From Mycobacterium palustre (GTDB lineage: Bacteria; Actinomycetota; Actinomycetes; Mycobacteriales; Mycobacteriaceae), in the NCBI RefSeq assembly GCF_002101785.1, contig NZ_LQPJ01000066.1:1-49631 (forward strand): a stretch of 49,631 bases of DNA. The letters run 5' to 3'. This document shows positions 22,791-33,410 of this stretch, piece by piece. Within the stretch, counting starts at the first letter, position 1. Each line of letters begins with the position of its first letter. The notes under the pieces are model-generated. The model did no database searches. It was not told the origin of the DNA and saw only the letters and a program-made list of their open reading frames with translations. The translations under genes were made by a program, and so were the position numbers.

Positions 22791-22827
22791 GGGTGATCCT
22801 GTTCTGGTCGGGTCCGATAGGGCTGGC

Positions 22828-23682
22828 TCATTTGACGGGCTGAGCGTATTGGTGCGGTTTTGGTTGCCGCAAGGTGGTCACGTCGACCCGGTCCGCCTGC
22901 TGCACCGACATCCGGGCGCCGACCCGCTTGACGCTGTCCTGCGCGCCGCCGGGAATGTTCATCGCCGCGGCCAGGGTGGGCGGATCGCCAATGGCCAGAA
23001 TTGAATACGGCGGCGACAGCGTCTTGCCGTCCACGGTCAGCGCGCCCGGCGAACCCACCACCCAGGTGTCGACACCCACCCGCACGGACTGGTGGGCATC
23101 ATTGATCTCGACGGCCTCGGCGCCGGCGGCGCGCAGCTCGTTGATGACGTCGAGCATCGCCTCCGGCGATACCCCGGGCCCCGGGTCCTCGATCGTGATC
23201 GTGACGCCGGGCCCGGTGGCTCCCACGGCCCCGACCAGGATGGACAGCGCCGCCAGCCGCGCCTGCGCGCTCTGAATGGCCGCCTGGTCGGTGTTGCCGG
23301 AGGCCTGCAACGAGTTCAGCGTGTTCTGCAGCTCGCTCACTTCGGTGTTCAGCGTGGCCTCGCGCTGGCGCAGCGAATCCAGCAGTACCAGCAGGTCGGC
23401 CGGTCGAGCCGTGTCCAGCGAGTCGCCCGACTTCGTCTGGCGGACCTGGGTGACGATGGCGACGCCCAGGACGACGCACAGCACGGTCGCCAGCGCCCCG
23501 AAGATTAGCCGGGTACGGCCGCCCCGCAGCGTTGCGGCCCATCCGGTGCGCCGCACCGATCCGATCTGCGGGCGTGGCGTGTGCGCCGGCAGCTCGTGGC
23601 GCCCCTTGGACTCGGCCTGGCCGTGTCGCGTTGGCGCGTCGCGGGTTTCGTCCCCGCCGGGATCGGGCGGATGCTGGCTCAC
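22828..23682 (-). CDS. DUF881 membrane protein (Rv1825-like)
   Basis: 284 residues: a disordered N-terminus (1-55), one transmembrane helix (about 62-82, [22 protein letters not shown]), a coiled-coil stretch (about 95-140, [25 protein letters not shown]) and a DUF881 domain (about 145-284, [14 protein letters not shown]...[11 protein letters not shown]). Such single-pass proteins occur beside sbp and pgsA genes in actinobacteria; a role in envelope or division is suspected. The start is the GTG at 23680-23682 ([10 protein letters not shown]) with GAGGG before it. The frame is open further upstream only as a shadow of sbp. Confidence 0.86.
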   Translation of the reverse strand: MSQHPPDPGGDETRDAPTRHGQAESKGRHELPAHTPRPQIGSVRRTGWAATLRGGRTRLIFGALATVLCVVLGVAIVTQVRQTKSGDSLDTARPADLLVLLDSLRQREATLNTEVSELQNTLNSLQASGNTDQAAIQSAQARLAALSILVGAVGATGPGVTITIEDPGPGVSPEAMLDVINELRAAGAEAVEINDAHQSVRVGVDTWVVGSPGALTVDGKTLSPPYSILAIGDPPTLAAAMNIPGGAQDSVKRVGARMSVQQADRVDVTTLRQPKPHQYAQPVK

Positions 23683-23704
23683 GGTGCCCTCATCTCGATC
23701 ACGG

Positions 23705-24037
23705 TCACGCCCCGAACAGCCGGCGCCGCAGCGCGGCGGCGTTGCCGAAGATGCGGATGCCCAGCACGACGATGATCGCCGTCGACAGCTGCGTGCCGAC
23801 ACCGAGCTGATCACCGACGTAGACGATCAGGGCGGCCACGAAGACGTTGAACACGAACGAGACGACGAAGACCTTGGGGTCGAAGATTCGTTCCAGGTAG
23901 GCCCGCAGCCCGCCGAACACCGCGTCCAGCGCCGCCACCACCGCGATCGGCAGGTAGGGCTGGACCACCTCGGGGACGGCGGGGTGGAAGACCAGGCCCA
24001 GCACGATACCGACGGCCAGCGCCGCGATTCCGATCAT
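23705..24037 (-). CDS. sbp: Small basic protein, Sbp/DUF1290 family
   Basis: 110 residues, mostly hydrophobic: segments at about 1-18, 25-42, 55-75 and 80-98, and a basic C-terminus (AALRRRLFGA). The Sbp family, named after a Bacillus protein next to ftsAZ, is of unknown function. It lies between two DUF881 genes, an arrangement conserved in actinobacteria and suggestive of one membrane complex. The ATG at 24037 (MIGIAALAVG) is chosen. A start at 24121-24124 would overlap the preceding gene and add 28 hydrophilic residues not typical of the family. Confidence 0.85.
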   Translation of the reverse strand: MIGIAALAVGIVLGLVFHPAVPEVVQPYLPIAVVAALDAVFGGLRAYLERIFDPKVFVVSFVFNVFVAALIVYVGDQLGVGTQLSTAIIVVLGIRIFGNAAALRRRLFGA

Positions 24038-24089
24038 GCTCGGCGTCCCATCCCCGCCACGGGCACCTGCCTTTCCAGAACTTTGCTCA

Positions 24090-25040
24090 CTAGGGCCCAA
24101 TCTGTTTGGCGAACTTGACATCACGGACGGATCCGGCGGGCAGCGACAGGCCGTCGGCGACGTTGACGGTGACGACGACGCCGTACGAGGCCTCGAGAAG
24201 CCGCAGCCGCTGCAGGCCGGGGCTGTGGTCGAAGGCGTCGCGCATCCCGTGCGGGGGGCCGACCGCCAGGATCGTGTAGGGGCTGCTGGTGGGGTTGTTG
24301 TCGACCAGGATGGCGCCGCCGGCCTGACGGATGGTCACGTTCGGTCCGATCCGGATGCCGCTGACCGCGACGGCCTCGGCGCCGCTCGCCCACAACGAGT
24401 TGACGACCAGCTGCAGATCGCGGTCCAGGATGATCTGCCTGCTGCCGTTGACGCGCTGCTTGGACACGTCCGAAAGGTTCGGGCTGGCACCGGGGTCCGT
24501 CACGGTGACCCTCAGGCCGGGCCCGATGACCGGCTTGCTGGCCGCCGCCAGCGACAGCGCGTCGAGGCGGGTCAGCAGGCGCCGCCCCTCGGCGTTGTCG
24601 GTCAGCGCGAGCCGCTGCACCGCATCGACCCGTCGGGACAGCGCGCCGCGCTGCTGGCCGAGCTTGGTGGCCGTGGCCTCCGACGAACGCACGCTTTGCA
24701 CCAGCAGCTGCTGCGCGGTGCGCACGCCGGGGGCGACCGAGCGGGCCTGGGCGACCGCGGCGGCGAAGACGGTGGCGATCAGCAGCGCCGCCAGGGCCTG
24801 CCACAGCCAGCCGAACGCGCGTCGCCGCCCGCCCTGCGGGGCGTCGGGGTCGCCGTGCTTCGCCGCGGCCGCCGCGTACCCCGGATCCAGGTGCTCGGAC
24901 AGCAGGGCGCGCAGCAGCGACGGCACCGGGATCAGCTGCGGCCGCGCCGCGGCGTGGGCGCTGCGGCCGGCGTTGGGGTCGTAGCCGCCGAGCAGGCGGT
25001 CGGCGTCAGCCACGTTCACCCGCTTTCGGCTGAAGGGCAA
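24090..25040 (-). CDS. DUF881 membrane protein (Rv1823-like)
   Basis: 316 residues, paralogous to the DUF881 protein downstream of sbp. It has a basic, Ala-rich N-terminus, a transmembrane helix at about 77-98 ([22 protein letters not shown]), a helical region (about 105-150), and a DUF881 domain (about 165-315, [15 protein letters not shown]...[12 protein letters not shown]). The ATG at 25040 overlaps the end of pgsA2 by 35 bp. GTG codons at 25019 and 25013 are alternative starts that would shorten the overlap. It forms part of the pgsA2-DUF881-sbp-DUF881 unit. Confidence 0.86.
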   Translation of the reverse strand: MPFSRKRVNVADADRLLGGYDPNAGRSAHAAARPQLIPVPSLLRALLSEHLDPGYAAAAAKHGDPDAPQGGRRRAFGWLWQALAALLIATVFAAAVAQARSVAPGVRTAQQLLVQSVRSSEATATKLGQQRGALSRRVDAVQRLALTDNAEGRRLLTRLDALSLAAASKPVIGPGLRVTVTDPGASPNLSDVSKQRVNGSRQIILDRDLQLVVNSLWASGAEAVAVSGIRIGPNVTIRQAGGAILVDNNPTSSPYTILAVGPPHGMRDAFDHSPGLQRLRLLEASYGVVVTVNVADGLSLPAGSVRDVKFAKQIGP

Positions 25041-25626
25041 CGCGTTTCAGCTTGGGCATCCGGCGCATCACCAGCGTCATCTGCACGGCATACAGCGCGA
25101 AGGCCCACAGATACGCATACAGGCCCCAACCCAAAAACCCCCAGCCGCATGCCCGCAGCACGCGGCTCCAGGTTGCGCCGCCGGTGCCGAGGAGCACCAA
25201 CGGGAAGCCCGACATCAACGCAAACGTCGCGGCCTTGCCGACATAAGTCACCGGCAGCGCCGTGAGCCCGCGGCTGCGCAGCAGCGGCAGCGTCGCCGCG
25301 AGCAGCCCGTCGCGCACCAGCAGCGTGACGACGAACCACCACGGCAGCACGTGGTCCAGGGCCATGACGACGGGGACGGTGACCATGTAGAGGCGGTCGA
25401 CGGCCGGGTCGAGCAGGACGCCCAGGCGCGACGACTGGTTCAGCGAGCGGGCGATCTTGCCGTCGGCCCAGTCGGAGAACCCGCTGAATATCAGGATGGC
25501 GACCGCCCAGCCGTTGGCGTGGGCGAACAGCAAGACGTAGACGAACACCGGGATGAGCGCCAGGCGGATGGCGCTCAGCGCGTTGGGCACCGTCAGCACC
25601 CTGTCGGGCGGAAGCACCGGCTCCAT
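25006..25626 (-). CDS. pgsA2: CDP-alcohol phosphatidyltransferase
   Basis: 206 residues, a polytopic membrane enzyme. The family motif D-x2-DG-x2-AR-x8-G-x3-D-x3-D is complete in [18 protein letters not shown] followed by VLLDPAVD. It transfers a phosphatidyl group from CDP-diacylglycerol to an alcohol acceptor. The H37Rv orthologue Rv1822 is annotated PgsA2 (phosphatidylglycerophosphate or cardiolipin synthesis). The acceptor cannot be fixed from sequence. It overlaps the following DUF881 gene and lies 91 bp after secA2 in the same direction. Confidence 0.92.
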   Translation of the reverse strand: MEPVLPPDRVLTVPNALSAIRLALIPVFVYVLLFAHANGWAVAILIFSGFSDWADGKIARSLNQSSRLGVLLDPAVDRLYMVTVPVVMALDHVLPWWFVVTLLVRDGLLAATLPLLRSRGLTALPVTYVGKAATFALMSGFPLVLLGTGGATWSRVLRACGWGFLGWGLYAYLWAFALYAVQMTLVMRRMPKLKRVALQPKAGERG

Positions 25627-25717
25627 GAGCCGTGACCTTAGCCGAACGCCGAACGTGAGGCTGGCCGCACGCTCGGGCTCGAGCGCGCAGCCGGCTGCAC
25701 ATTCGGCGGGTCGCGCC

Positions 25718-28042
25718 CTAGCGGAAGACCCCGGGCAGGCTCAGCGTGGACAGCGTGTCGTCGGCCAGCGGGTTGTCGTTGACCATGTAGGTCCACGTCG
25801 ACGTCGGTCGCGCCAGCTTGGACAGGTCCAGCCCCGGCTCCTCTTCGAGCACGTTGGCGGTCTCGAACGTCTGCTGGGCCGCCTCGATCGCGTCGGCGGC
25901 CAGCGACGCGAACGCGTCGACGGCCAGCCGGTGGAACTCGTCGAGCGGATTTTGCCGGCCCAGGGCGCGCAGGTGGATGCTTTCCCGGATGTCGGCCAGG
26001 TAGGCCAGATGATCGGCCCAGCCGCGGTCGAGGTGATACAGCATGATCAGCCGGCAGATCTTCTCGAGGCTTTCCTCGGAGAGGTCTTCGGACAGCTCCT
26101 GGTAGCGATCCGGCGCCAACTCGGCGAGCTCCTCGCGCGCGGTTGCGGTGCGCAGCAACGTGTTTCGCCGGTCGACGATGATGGCGCGCTGCTGGGCGAT
26201 CAGCTGGTTGTAGCGCCAGGTGTTGGCGTGCACGTCGAGCATCCGGCCCTCGGCCACCCGCTGGGCGTGGTCGAGCAGCCCCGCCGCCTTGGGGCTCACG
26301 ATCCGGCCGTTTTCGTCGGTCTGCATGGGCAGCTTGTTGCGGTCGAGGTTGGCCGCGACGACGTCGTCCTCCCAACTCGAGAAGAACACCGACGAACCGG
26401 GGTCGCCCTGGCGACCGGCGCGGCCGCGCAACTGGTTGTCCAGCCGCTCGGTGTGGTGGCGGCCCGTGCCGACCACGTGCAGCCCGCCCAGCTCGGCGAC
26501 CCGGTCGTGGTCGGCTTCGTCGGAGCCGCCCAGCCGGATGTCGGTGCCGCGCCCGGCCATCTGCGTCGACACCGTCACCGACCCGTACTTGCCGGCCTCG
26601 GCGATCACCTTGGCCTCCTCGGCGTCGTTTTTCGCGTTGAGCACGACGGCGGGCACGCCGCGGCGCACCAGCCGCTCGTGCAGCTCCTCGGACTCGGCGA
26701 CGTCGCGGGTGCCGACCAGCACGGGCTGCCCGGTCTCGTGCACCTCGGCGATGTGCTCGACGATCGCGTCGTTCTTCGCGGCCGCGGTGATGTAGACCCG
26801 GTCGGACTCGTCTTCGCGAATGTTGGGGGCGTTCGGCGGAATTGGCGACACGCCGAGCTTGTAAAACTGGCGCAGCTGCTCGCCGGCGGCCAGCGCCGTG
26901 CCGGTCATGCCGCACACCGTGGCGTAGCGGTTGATCAGCGCCTGCACGGTGATGGTGTCGAGCACCTCGCCGGTCTCGGTGGTCTCGATGCCCTCCTTGG
27001 CCTCGACGGCGGCCTGCAGGCCGTCCGGCCAGCGCTGCAGCTGCGCGATCCGGCCGCGCGAGGCGTTGATCAGGTGCACCGCGTCGTCGCGCACGATGTA
27101 GTGCACGTCGCGTTGCAGCAGCACGTGCGCGTGCAGCGCGACATTGACCTCGGTCAGGGTGGTGCCGACGTGCTCCTCGGAGTACAGGTCGATGCCGCCG
27201 AGCGCCTTTTCGACCTTGCGCGCGCCCTCGTCGGTCAGGTGGACGTTGCGGTTGTCGGAGTCGGTGTCGTAGTCGGTTCCGGCCTCCAATTCGCCGACCA
27301 GCTGGATGATTTCCAGCCGTGGCGTCTCGCGGTGCGTGGTCCCGGCCAGCACCAGCGGCACCAACGCCTCGTCCACCAGCACCGAGTCGGCCTCGTCGAT
27401 GAGGGCCACATCGGGATTGGGCGACACCAGGTCGGCGACGTCGGTGACCAGTTGATCGCGCAGCACGTCGAAGCCGATCTCGTTGACCGAGGCGTAGGTG
27501 ACGTCGCAGCCGTAGGCGGCCCGGCGCTCCTCGCTCGTGGACTCCGCGGTGATCCAGCCGACGCTCAGTCCCAGCGCCTCCAGCAGCGGGCCCATCCACT
27601 CGGCGTCGCGGCGGGCCAGGTAGTCGTTGATGGTCACCACGTGCACGTGCCGCCCGGCCAGCGCGTAGCCGGCCGCGGCGATCGCGCCGGACAGCGTCTT
27701 GCCCTCGCCGGTGGCCATCTCGATCACGTCGCCGGCCAGCATCCGCAGCGCTCCCAGCAGCTGAACATCGAACGGCCGCAGCCCGGTCGCGCGTTCGGCC
27801 GCCTCCCGCGCGATGGCCAGGAACTGCGGGATGTCGTCGGACTCCGCGAGGTCGTCGAGCTTGAGCAGGCCGGTGGCCTCGCGCAGCTTCTCGTCGCTGA
27901 GCTCGGCGGCCTTCTCGTCGTATTCCGCCGACGCGGCGACCGCGGCGAGCGATCGGGCGCGGTCCTTTTCGGTGCTGGCGCCAAGCAGTCGCCAAAACCG
28001 GCTACTCAGCCGGCCGGGTTGGGTACGGGTGGTCTTTGGCAC
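25718..28042 (-). CDS. secA2: Accessory Sec translocase ATPase SecA2
   Basis: 774 residues, shorter than SecA1 (about 950). Walker A is [13 protein letters not shown], the DEAD-like Walker B is [14 protein letters not shown], and the helicase motif [15 protein letters not shown] and [15 protein letters not shown] are intact. The C-terminal metal-binding SecB/lipid tail of SecA1 is lacking, as in other SecA2 proteins. In mycobacteria SecA2 exports a small set of proteins important for survival in macrophages. The GTG start at 28040-28042 ([16 protein letters not shown]) is used; a longer N-terminus annotated in H37Rv has no support here. Confidence 0.96.
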   Translation of the reverse strand: MPKTTRTQPGRLSSRFWRLLGASTEKDRARSLAAVAASAEYDEKAAELSDEKLREATGLLKLDDLAESDDIPQFLAIAREAAERATGLRPFDVQLLGALRMLAGDVIEMATGEGKTLSGAIAAAGYALAGRHVHVVTINDYLARRDAEWMGPLLEALGLSVGWITAESTSEERRAAYGCDVTYASVNEIGFDVLRDQLVTDVADLVSPNPDVALIDEADSVLVDEALVPLVLAGTTHRETPRLEIIQLVGELEAGTDYDTDSDNRNVHLTDEGARKVEKALGGIDLYSEEHVGTTLTEVNVALHAHVLLQRDVHYIVRDDAVHLINASRGRIAQLQRWPDGLQAAVEAKEGIETTETGEVLDTITVQALINRYATVCGMTGTALAAGEQLRQFYKLGVSPIPPNAPNIREDESDRVYITAAAKNDAIVEHIAEVHETGQPVLVGTRDVAESEELHERLVRRGVPAVVLNAKNDAEEAKVIAEAGKYGSVTVSTQMAGRGTDIRLGGSDEADHDRVAELGGLHVVGTGRHHTERLDNQLRGRAGRQGDPGSSVFFSSWEDDVVAANLDRNKLPMQTDENGRIVSPKAAGLLDHAQRVAEGRMLDVHANTWRYNQLIAQQRAIIVDRRNTLLRTATAREELAELAPDRYQELSEDLSEESLEKICRLIMLYHLDRGWADHLAYLADIRESIHLRALGRQNPLDEFHRLAVDAFASLAADAIEAAQQTFETANVLEEEPGLDLSKLARPTSTWTYMVNDNPLADDTLSTLSLPGVFR

Positions 28043-28137
28043 AGGTCAACGGTACGTGACCGCCCGACCCCCGCGGGCGCGCGTGTTCGCGCGCCCGGCG
28101 CCGGCGTACAACCGTGCACGCTCGCCCCGGGCCGGAC

Positions 28138-29781
28138 CTACGCCAGGTTGGAGCGGCGCGGATAGGCGACGGTCGGGTCGGTGAGGACGTTGACGACGGC
28201 GGGCAGGCCGCTGGCGAAGGCGCGTTCCAGCGCCGGGCGCAGCTCGGCCGGGGCGGACACCAGCTCGCCGTGGCACCCCAGGGCGCGCGCAACCTCGTCG
28301 TAGCGGGTGCCCGGCCGCAGTTCGGCCACCACCGAATAGCCGTACAGCGCCTCCATGGGGTGCTTCTCCAGGGCCCAAATTCCGTTGTTGCCGATCACCG
28401 ACACGACGGGCACGTTGTGCCGCACCAGGGTGTCCCACTCCATGCCGGAGAAGCCGAACGCGCCGTCGCCCTGCAGCAGCACGACCTGCCGGTCCGGGTG
28501 CGCCAGCTTGGCGGCCAGGGCGTAACCGGGGCCCGAGCCCAGGCATCCGAACGGGCCGCTGTCCAGCCAGCAGCCCGGAAGGTAGCTGTCGATCACCCGC
28601 CCCGCGTACGAGCCGAAGTCGCCGGCGTCGATGACGACGATGGCGTCGCGGTCGAGCATCGGGGCCAGCTCGGCGTAGACCCGCATCGGGTGCAGCGGCA
28701 CGCGATCGTCGGCGAGCTCGGCCTTCTCCCCGCTGCGCGCCGCGGTCTCGGCCGCTCGCAGCTCGTCGGTCCACTGCCGATGGTCGGCGCCGCCCGCGGT
28801 GGCCAGCGCCGCGAGGATCGTCAGCAGGTCCCCGTAGAGCTCGGCCTGCACCGGCCGCGGGTGGTGGCGCTGGGGCTTGACGCGGTCGGCCACGATGAGC
28901 TGGGTTTGCGGGCCGAACACCCCGCCGAACCCGAGCCGGAAATCCATTGGCACCCCGAGGATCAGCGCGACGTCGGCCTCCCCCAGCGCCTTGCTTCGCA
29001 CCCGCGAGAACGCCATCGGGTGGTCGGCGGGCACCGCGCCGCGAGCCATCCCGTTCATCAGCACCGGGATCTGGCGGTCCTCGGCCAGGCGCAGCAGGGC
29101 GGCCTCCCCGTGGCCCCACCACAGGTTGGTCCCGGCCATGATCACCGGCCGGCGCGCGGCCGCCAGCAGCCCGGTGGCGCGGCTCAGCGCCTCCCCGTCG
29201 GGGACCGGCCCGGGCGCCAGGTCGGCGAGGGCCCCCGGGCGCGCGTCATCTTCGGACATCGAAAACACGTGGTCCATCGGGAAGTCGACGAATCCGACGC
29301 CCGACGGGGCGCCGACGGCCGTCCGCAGCGCCTCGTCGACCAGCCGGCCGGCGTCCGCGGCCGACTGCGCCGTCGCCGCGAACCGGGCCAGCGGGGCCAC
29401 GAACGGGACGTGGTCGATCTCCTGCAGCGAGCCCATCCCCCAGCGCCCCGCGGGGGCCCGCCCGCCGAGCACCACCAAAGGTGACTGGTTTTGCTGCGCC
29501 GCGGCCATCGCGCTCATCCCGTTGGTGACGCCCGGCCCGGCGGTGAGCGCGGCCACGCCGGGCACCCTGGTCACCTTCGACCAGCCCTCGGCGGCGAAGG
29601 TCGCGGTCTGCTCGTGGCGGGTGTCGATCAGCCGGATGCCTTCGTCGCGGCAACCGTCGTAGATGGAGAACAGGTGGCCGCCGGACAAGGTGAACACGGT
29701 GTCGATGCCGCTGGCCTTGAGGCGGCGCGCGATGAGCCGGCCGGCGTGCAGGGTCTGGGTGGACGGAGCGTCGATGCTCAT
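28138..29781 (-). CDS. ilvG: ThDP-dependent acetolactate synthase-like enzyme
   Basis: 547 residues, the length of H37Rv IlvG. The ThDP-dependent fold has an N-terminal pyrimidine-binding domain with the catalytic Glu in [15 protein letters not shown], a central domain, and a C-terminal ThDP/Mg site [12 protein letters not shown]...NN. The true branched-chain synthase in mycobacteria is IlvB with IlvN. This paralogue has no regulatory subunit nearby, so it could instead be a related decarboxylase or ligase such as an oxalyl-CoA decarboxylase-like enzyme. It lies 95 bp upstream of secA2 and is divergent from the BacA-like gene. Confidence 0.88.
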   Translation of the reverse strand: MSIDAPSTQTLHAGRLIARRLKASGIDTVFTLSGGHLFSIYDGCRDEGIRLIDTRHEQTATFAAEGWSKVTRVPGVAALTAGPGVTNGMSAMAAAQQNQSPLVVLGGRAPAGRWGMGSLQEIDHVPFVAPLARFAATAQSAADAGRLVDEALRTAVGAPSGVGFVDFPMDHVFSMSEDDARPGALADLAPGPVPDGEALSRATGLLAAARRPVIMAGTNLWWGHGEAALLRLAEDRQIPVLMNGMARGAVPADHPMAFSRVRSKALGEADVALILGVPMDFRLGFGGVFGPQTQLIVADRVKPQRHHPRPVQAELYGDLLTILAALATAGGADHRQWTDELRAAETAARSGEKAELADDRVPLHPMRVYAELAPMLDRDAIVVIDAGDFGSYAGRVIDSYLPGCWLDSGPFGCLGSGPGYALAAKLAHPDRQVVLLQGDGAFGFSGMEWDTLVRHNVPVVSVIGNNGIWALEKHPMEALYGYSVVAELRPGTRYDEVARALGCHGELVSAPAELRPALERAFASGLPAVVNVLTDPTVAYPRRSNLA

Positions 29782-29808
29782 CCGAGCAGCCTATCGATAG
29801 TTGCTCGG
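29782..29808. promoter_or_regulatory. Compound palindrome between ilvG and bacA
   Basis: CCGAGCA (29782-29788) and TGCTCGG (29802-29808) flank the 10-bp palindrome CTATCGATAG (29791-29800). It lies in the 71-bp divergent gap, touching the ilvG start codon and 45 bp from the bacA-like start. It is a candidate operator for either gene. No regulator recognised. Confidence 0.4.
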
Positions 29809-29852
29809 GTACCTTCGCGGGGAAGCATCCGCCTCAAGAGGAGACGTCGAAG

Positions 29853-31772
29853 TTGGGCCCGAAGCTGTTCAAGCCGTCGATCGATTGGTCGGCGGCGCCG
29901 TTGGATTCCCTGCGATGGGTCGCCATCGCTTGGGTGATCAGCGCCGTCTGCGTTGTGGCAACGCTGATTTTGTTCCGGTACTTCACCCCCTGGGGCCGCC
30001 AGTTCTGGCGGATCACCCGCGGTTACTTCGTCGGCCGGTCGAGCATCAAGGTGTGGCTGATGCTCGGCGTGTTGTTGCTGTCTGTACTGCTCTCGGTGCG
30101 CCTCATGGTGTTGTTTAGTTACCAAAGCAATGACTTGGCCACGGCGGTGCAGAAGGCGGTTCAGGGCATCGCCGCCGACGACGAGAAACTGAAGCAATCC
30201 GGTATCCATGGCTTTTGGGTATCGATTGCGATTTTCACGTTGTTAGCAACGATCTTCATCATTCGGGTCATGGCCGACATCTACCTCACGCAGCGTTTCA
30301 TCATCGCTTGGCGCGTGTGGTTGACCGCCAACCTCACCGACGACTGGCTCGGCGGCAGGGCCTACTACCGAGATCTGTTCATCGACAACACGATCGACAA
30401 CCCGGACCAGCGCATCCAGCAGGACATCGACATCTTCACCACCAACGCCGGCGGCACCCCGAACACCCCGTCCAACGGCACCACGAACACCTTGCTGTTT
30501 GGCGCTGTGAACGCGGTGGCCTCGGTGCTCTCTTTCGCCGCAATCCTCTGGAACCTATCCGGGGGCCTGAATGTCTTCGGTGTTGAAGTGCCGCGCGCGA
30601 TGTTCTGGACCGTCTTGATTTACGTGTTGGTCGCGACGGTGGCCGCAATCTGGCTGGGGCGTCCGTTGATTCGACTGAGCTTCAACAACGAAAAGCTAAA
30701 CGCCGCATTTCGTTACGCCCTGATGCGATTGCGGGACGCCGCCGAGGCGGTGGGCTTCTATCGCGGCGAGCGAGTCGAACGAGCACAACTGTGGCGGCGT
30801 TTCACGCCGATCATCAGCAATTACCGCAGGTTTGTGCGCCGCACCATCATCTTCAGCGGATGGAACTATTCGATGACCCAGGCGATCGTCCCGCTGCCGT
30901 GGATCATTCAGGCGCCGCGGTTGTTCGCCGGCAAACTTGACTTCGGTGACGTGACCCAAACCGCGACCGCATTCAGCAACATCGAAGAATCGTTATCTTT
31001 CTTCCGCAACAACTACGACGCGTTCGCGGCGTTCCGGGCGGCGATCATCCGGTTGCACGGGCTCGTCGACGCCAACAGCAAGGGCCGCGCCCTGCCGGCG
31101 ATCCTGGTCAAGCCGAGTGAGGAGGCCACCGTCGAGCTCCGCGACATCGAGGTGCGCACCCCGGCCGGCGACCGGCTGATCGACCCGCTCGACGTGCAGC
31201 TGGACGAAGGCGATTCGCTGGTCATCACCGGACGCTCGGGCGCCGGGAAGACCACGCTGCTGCGCAGCCTGGCCGAGTTGTGGCCGTACGCCTCGGGGAC
31301 CCTGTGCCGCCCCGAGGGGGACAACGCGACGATGTTTTTGTCGCAGCTTCCGTATGTTCCGCTGGGCAGCCTGCGCACCGTGGTGTGCTACCCGAACGAG
31401 CCCGACGACGTCTCCGATGCCGAGCTGCACGAGGTGCTGACGAAGGTGGCGCTGGCGCCGCTGGCGGCGCGGCTCGACGAGGAGCAGGACTGGGCCAAGG
31501 TGCTATCCCCCGGCGAGCAGCAGCGGGTGGCGTTCGCCCGCATCCTGCTCACCAAGCCGAAGGCGGTCTTCCTCGACGAGGCCACGTCGGCGCTGGACGA
31601 GGGGCTGGAGTTCGCGCTCTACCAATTGGTGCGCACGGAATTGCCGAACACCGTCCTGGTCAGCGTCAGCCACCGGCCCACCGTCGAGCAGCACCATGCC
31701 CAGCAGCTGCACCTGCTGGGCGGCGGCGAATGGCGGCTCGGTCCGGTGGAAAAGGAGCCCGCGCGGGTCTAG
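29853..31772 (+). CDS. bacA: BacA/SbmA-like ABC transporter, vitamin B12 and hydrophilic compound uptake
   Basis: 639 residues, the same length as H37Rv Rv1819c. An SbmA/BacA-like membrane domain (about 1-400, six transmembrane helices) is fused to an ABC ATPase: Walker [14 protein letters not shown] at about 465, signature [13 protein letters not shown], Walker [13 protein letters not shown]. The tuberculosis protein imports cobalamin, bleomycin and antimicrobial peptides through a large water-filled cavity. The TTG start at 29853 lies about 10 nt after AGAGGAG and gives the family N-terminus [12 protein letters not shown]. The end lies 3 bp from the stop of the convergent flavoprotein; PE_PGRS33, present here in H37Rv, is absent. 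Confidence 0.94.
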   Translation: MGPKLFKPSIDWSAAPLDSLRWVAIAWVISAVCVVATLILFRYFTPWGRQFWRITRGYFVGRSSIKVWLMLGVLLLSVLLSVRLMVLFSYQSNDLATAVQKAVQGIAADDEKLKQSGIHGFWVSIAIFTLLATIFIIRVMADIYLTQRFIIAWRVWLTANLTDDWLGGRAYYRDLFIDNTIDNPDQRIQQDIDIFTTNAGGTPNTPSNGTTNTLLFGAVNAVASVLSFAAILWNLSGGLNVFGVEVPRAMFWTVLIYVLVATVAAIWLGRPLIRLSFNNEKLNAAFRYALMRLRDAAEAVGFYRGERVERAQLWRRFTPIISNYRRFVRRTIIFSGWNYSMTQAIVPLPWIIQAPRLFAGKLDFGDVTQTATAFSNIEESLSFFRNNYDAFAAFRAAIIRLHGLVDANSKGRALPAILVKPSEEATVELRDIEVRTPAGDRLIDPLDVQLDEGDSLVITGRSGAGKTTLLRSLAELWPYASGTLCRPEGDNATMFLSQLPYVPLGSLRTVVCYPNEPDDVSDAELHEVLTKVALAPLAARLDEEQDWAKVLSPGEQQRVAFARILLTKPKAVFLDEATSALDEGLEFALYQLVRTELPNTVLVSVSHRPTVEQHHAQQLHLLGGGEWRLGPVEKEPARV

Positions 31773-31775
31773 GTG

Positions 31776-33251
31776 TTAGCGACCGCCTGCGCGCCCCCCG
31801 GCGCTGCGCGCCGCGTGCGCTCCGGCGCGGCGGCCGAAGAACGAGCCCTCCCCCAGCTGCGTCCCGCTGGCGTAGCCCTTGCCGTCCTGCGCGATGTTGG
31901 AGGCGCAGGCCCCGACCGCGTACAGGCCGGGGATCACGCTGCCGTCCTCGCGCAGCACCTGCCCGTCCACCGACGTCGCCAGCCCGCCGACGGTGAACCC
32001 GGCGTACATCGCCTTGCCCAGCGACATGTCGAACGCGCCCCATGGCCCTTTGTCTTGCGGCGCAAGGAATTCGGGCTGCTTGTGGAAATCGGGGTCCTCG
32101 CCGCGGGCGGCGTGGGCGTTGTAGCGGTCCAGCGTCGCGACCAGGTTGCCCTCCGGAATGCCGAGCGCGGCCTCCATCTCGGCGACCGTCTCCCACCCGT
32201 CGATCAGCGGCACCAGCGGCATCTTGGGGTGCTCGAGGTGTGCCTCGTCGACGATCAAATACGCCGCGCTGTCGGGCTGGTCCATGATGAACCCGGCGGT
32301 GCGGGAATGGTACGAATCCTCGGCGACGAACCGCTGCCCGAGCTTGTTGACGATGACGCCGGTGAGCAAAATCGACGGCGGGTACGGCGGAGCGGTGATG
32401 AAGATCTGATCCATGTGCTGGGTGGCACCACCGGCCGACTGCCCCATCCGTATCCCTAAGCCGTCGTCGTAGGTGTTGCCGAGCACGAACGGCTTCTCGC
32501 CCAGCTTCGGGGTGTACTTGGCAACCATCTCCGGATTCATCACGAACCCCCCGGCAGCGATGATGACCGACTTTGCCTTAATCGCACCGGTTTCGGAGAA
32601 GCGCTTCCACATCACCCCGGTCACCGCCCCCGAGCCGTCGACGACGAGCTGGGTGGCGCCGGTTTCGTACCGGATCTGCACGCCCAGGCTGGCGGCGCGC
32701 TTGAGGAGCAGGTCGATCACCATGCTGGCGCCGCCGGTGTCACCGGGCACGGGCACTTTGTGGCCGCGCGGCGCCGGCACCGCCTTCTCAAAAAAAGGCC
32801 ACACCTTTTCGTTGCCGGTGAACATCAATCCTTCGGTGTTGGGCTGGATCACCGCCTTGCCCGGAAAGTAGCTGCGCTCGAACTGAAATCCCAAGTCCTC
32901 GAGCCAGTTGAAATGCTCGACGCTGCCTTCGCAGTATGCGCGGATCTTCGCGTGGTCCGGCTGCCGCGAAACGGCGACGAGGTACTTGTACATCTCTTCG
33001 GGCGAGTCGGGGTGACCCGTCGCCTGCTGGACGGCGGTCCCGCCACCGAGGTAAAAGTGGCCTCCGGCAAGCGAAGTGGTGCCGCCCGCCGCGGCGGCGC
33101 GCTCGAGGACAAGCACCCGCGCGCCGGCGGCCGCCGCGCTGACCGCCGCGCATCCGCCGCCGATACCGAAGCCGATCACCACGACGTCGACGTCATCCGA
33201 CCAGGATTGGACCGTCTCCGCGTTAACCGTTGCTGGTATCTCGGTACTCAT
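31776..33251 (-). CDS. FAD-dependent oxidoreductase (KstD/fumarate-reductase flavoprotein type)
   Basis: 491 residues. N-terminal dinucleotide motif DVVVIGFGIGGGCAAVSAAAAGA...LER, then GGTTSLAGGHFYLGGG as in 3-ketosteroid-delta-1-dehydrogenase and fumarate-reductase flavoproteins. The C-terminal FAD segment is GLYAVGACASNIAQDGKGYASGTQLGEG. It corresponds to Rv1817. The substrate may be a steroid-like or enoyl compound, but the sequence does not settle this. Its ATG (33249-33251) overlaps the TGA of the last mini-ORF of the MIRU array, which itself is coupled to the upstream VOC gene. All therefore look like one translationally coupled operon. Confidence 0.88.
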   Translation of the reverse strand: MSTEIPATVNAETVQSWSDDVDVVVIGFGIGGGCAAVSAAAAGARVLVLERAAAAGGTTSLAGGHFYLGGGTAVQQATGHPDSPEEMYKYLVAVSRQPDHAKIRAYCEGSVEHFNWLEDLGFQFERSYFPGKAVIQPNTEGLMFTGNEKVWPFFEKAVPAPRGHKVPVPGDTGGASMVIDLLLKRAASLGVQIRYETGATQLVVDGSGAVTGVMWKRFSETGAIKAKSVIIAAGGFVMNPEMVAKYTPKLGEKPFVLGNTYDDGLGIRMGQSAGGATQHMDQIFITAPPYPPSILLTGVIVNKLGQRFVAEDSYHSRTAGFIMDQPDSAAYLIVDEAHLEHPKMPLVPLIDGWETVAEMEAALGIPEGNLVATLDRYNAHAARGEDPDFHKQPEFLAPQDKGPWGAFDMSLGKAMYAGFTVGGLATSVDGQVLREDGSVIPGLYAVGACASNIAQDGKGYASGTQLGEGSFFGRRAGAHAARSAGGRAGGR

Positions 33252-33410
33252 TGGCGCCACTCCTCCTCACCGCTGCGCGCTGCATCGTCGTCGGCGCGAC
33301 TCATCGGCGCCACTCCTCCTCACCGCTGCGCGCTGCATCGTCGTCGGCGCGACTCATCGGCGCCACTCCTCCTCACCGCTGCGCGCTGCATCGTCGTCGG
33401 CGCGACTCAT
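33248..33410 (-). repeat. MIRU-type tandem repeat, three 53-bp copies
   Basis: Three units (33252-33304, 33305-33357, 33358-33410) are identical except for the first base of the first. The sequence is that of a mycobacterial interspersed repetitive unit. On the minus strand each unit has GAGGAGGAG as ribosome-binding site and encodes MSRADDDAARSGEEEWRR, whose TGA overlaps the next ATG. The array is inserted at the ATGA stop/start junction between the VOC gene and the flavoprotein gene, so three mini-ORFs (33354-33410, 33301-33357, 33248-33304) link the two. The last mini-ORF ends in Q rather than R. Copy number is expected to vary between strains. Confidence 0.93.

Noticed and set aside
33248..33410. 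Could the three direct repeats be a CRISPR array?
   Set aside because: The copies are contiguous with no spacers and carry the MIRU sequence and ATGA junctions.
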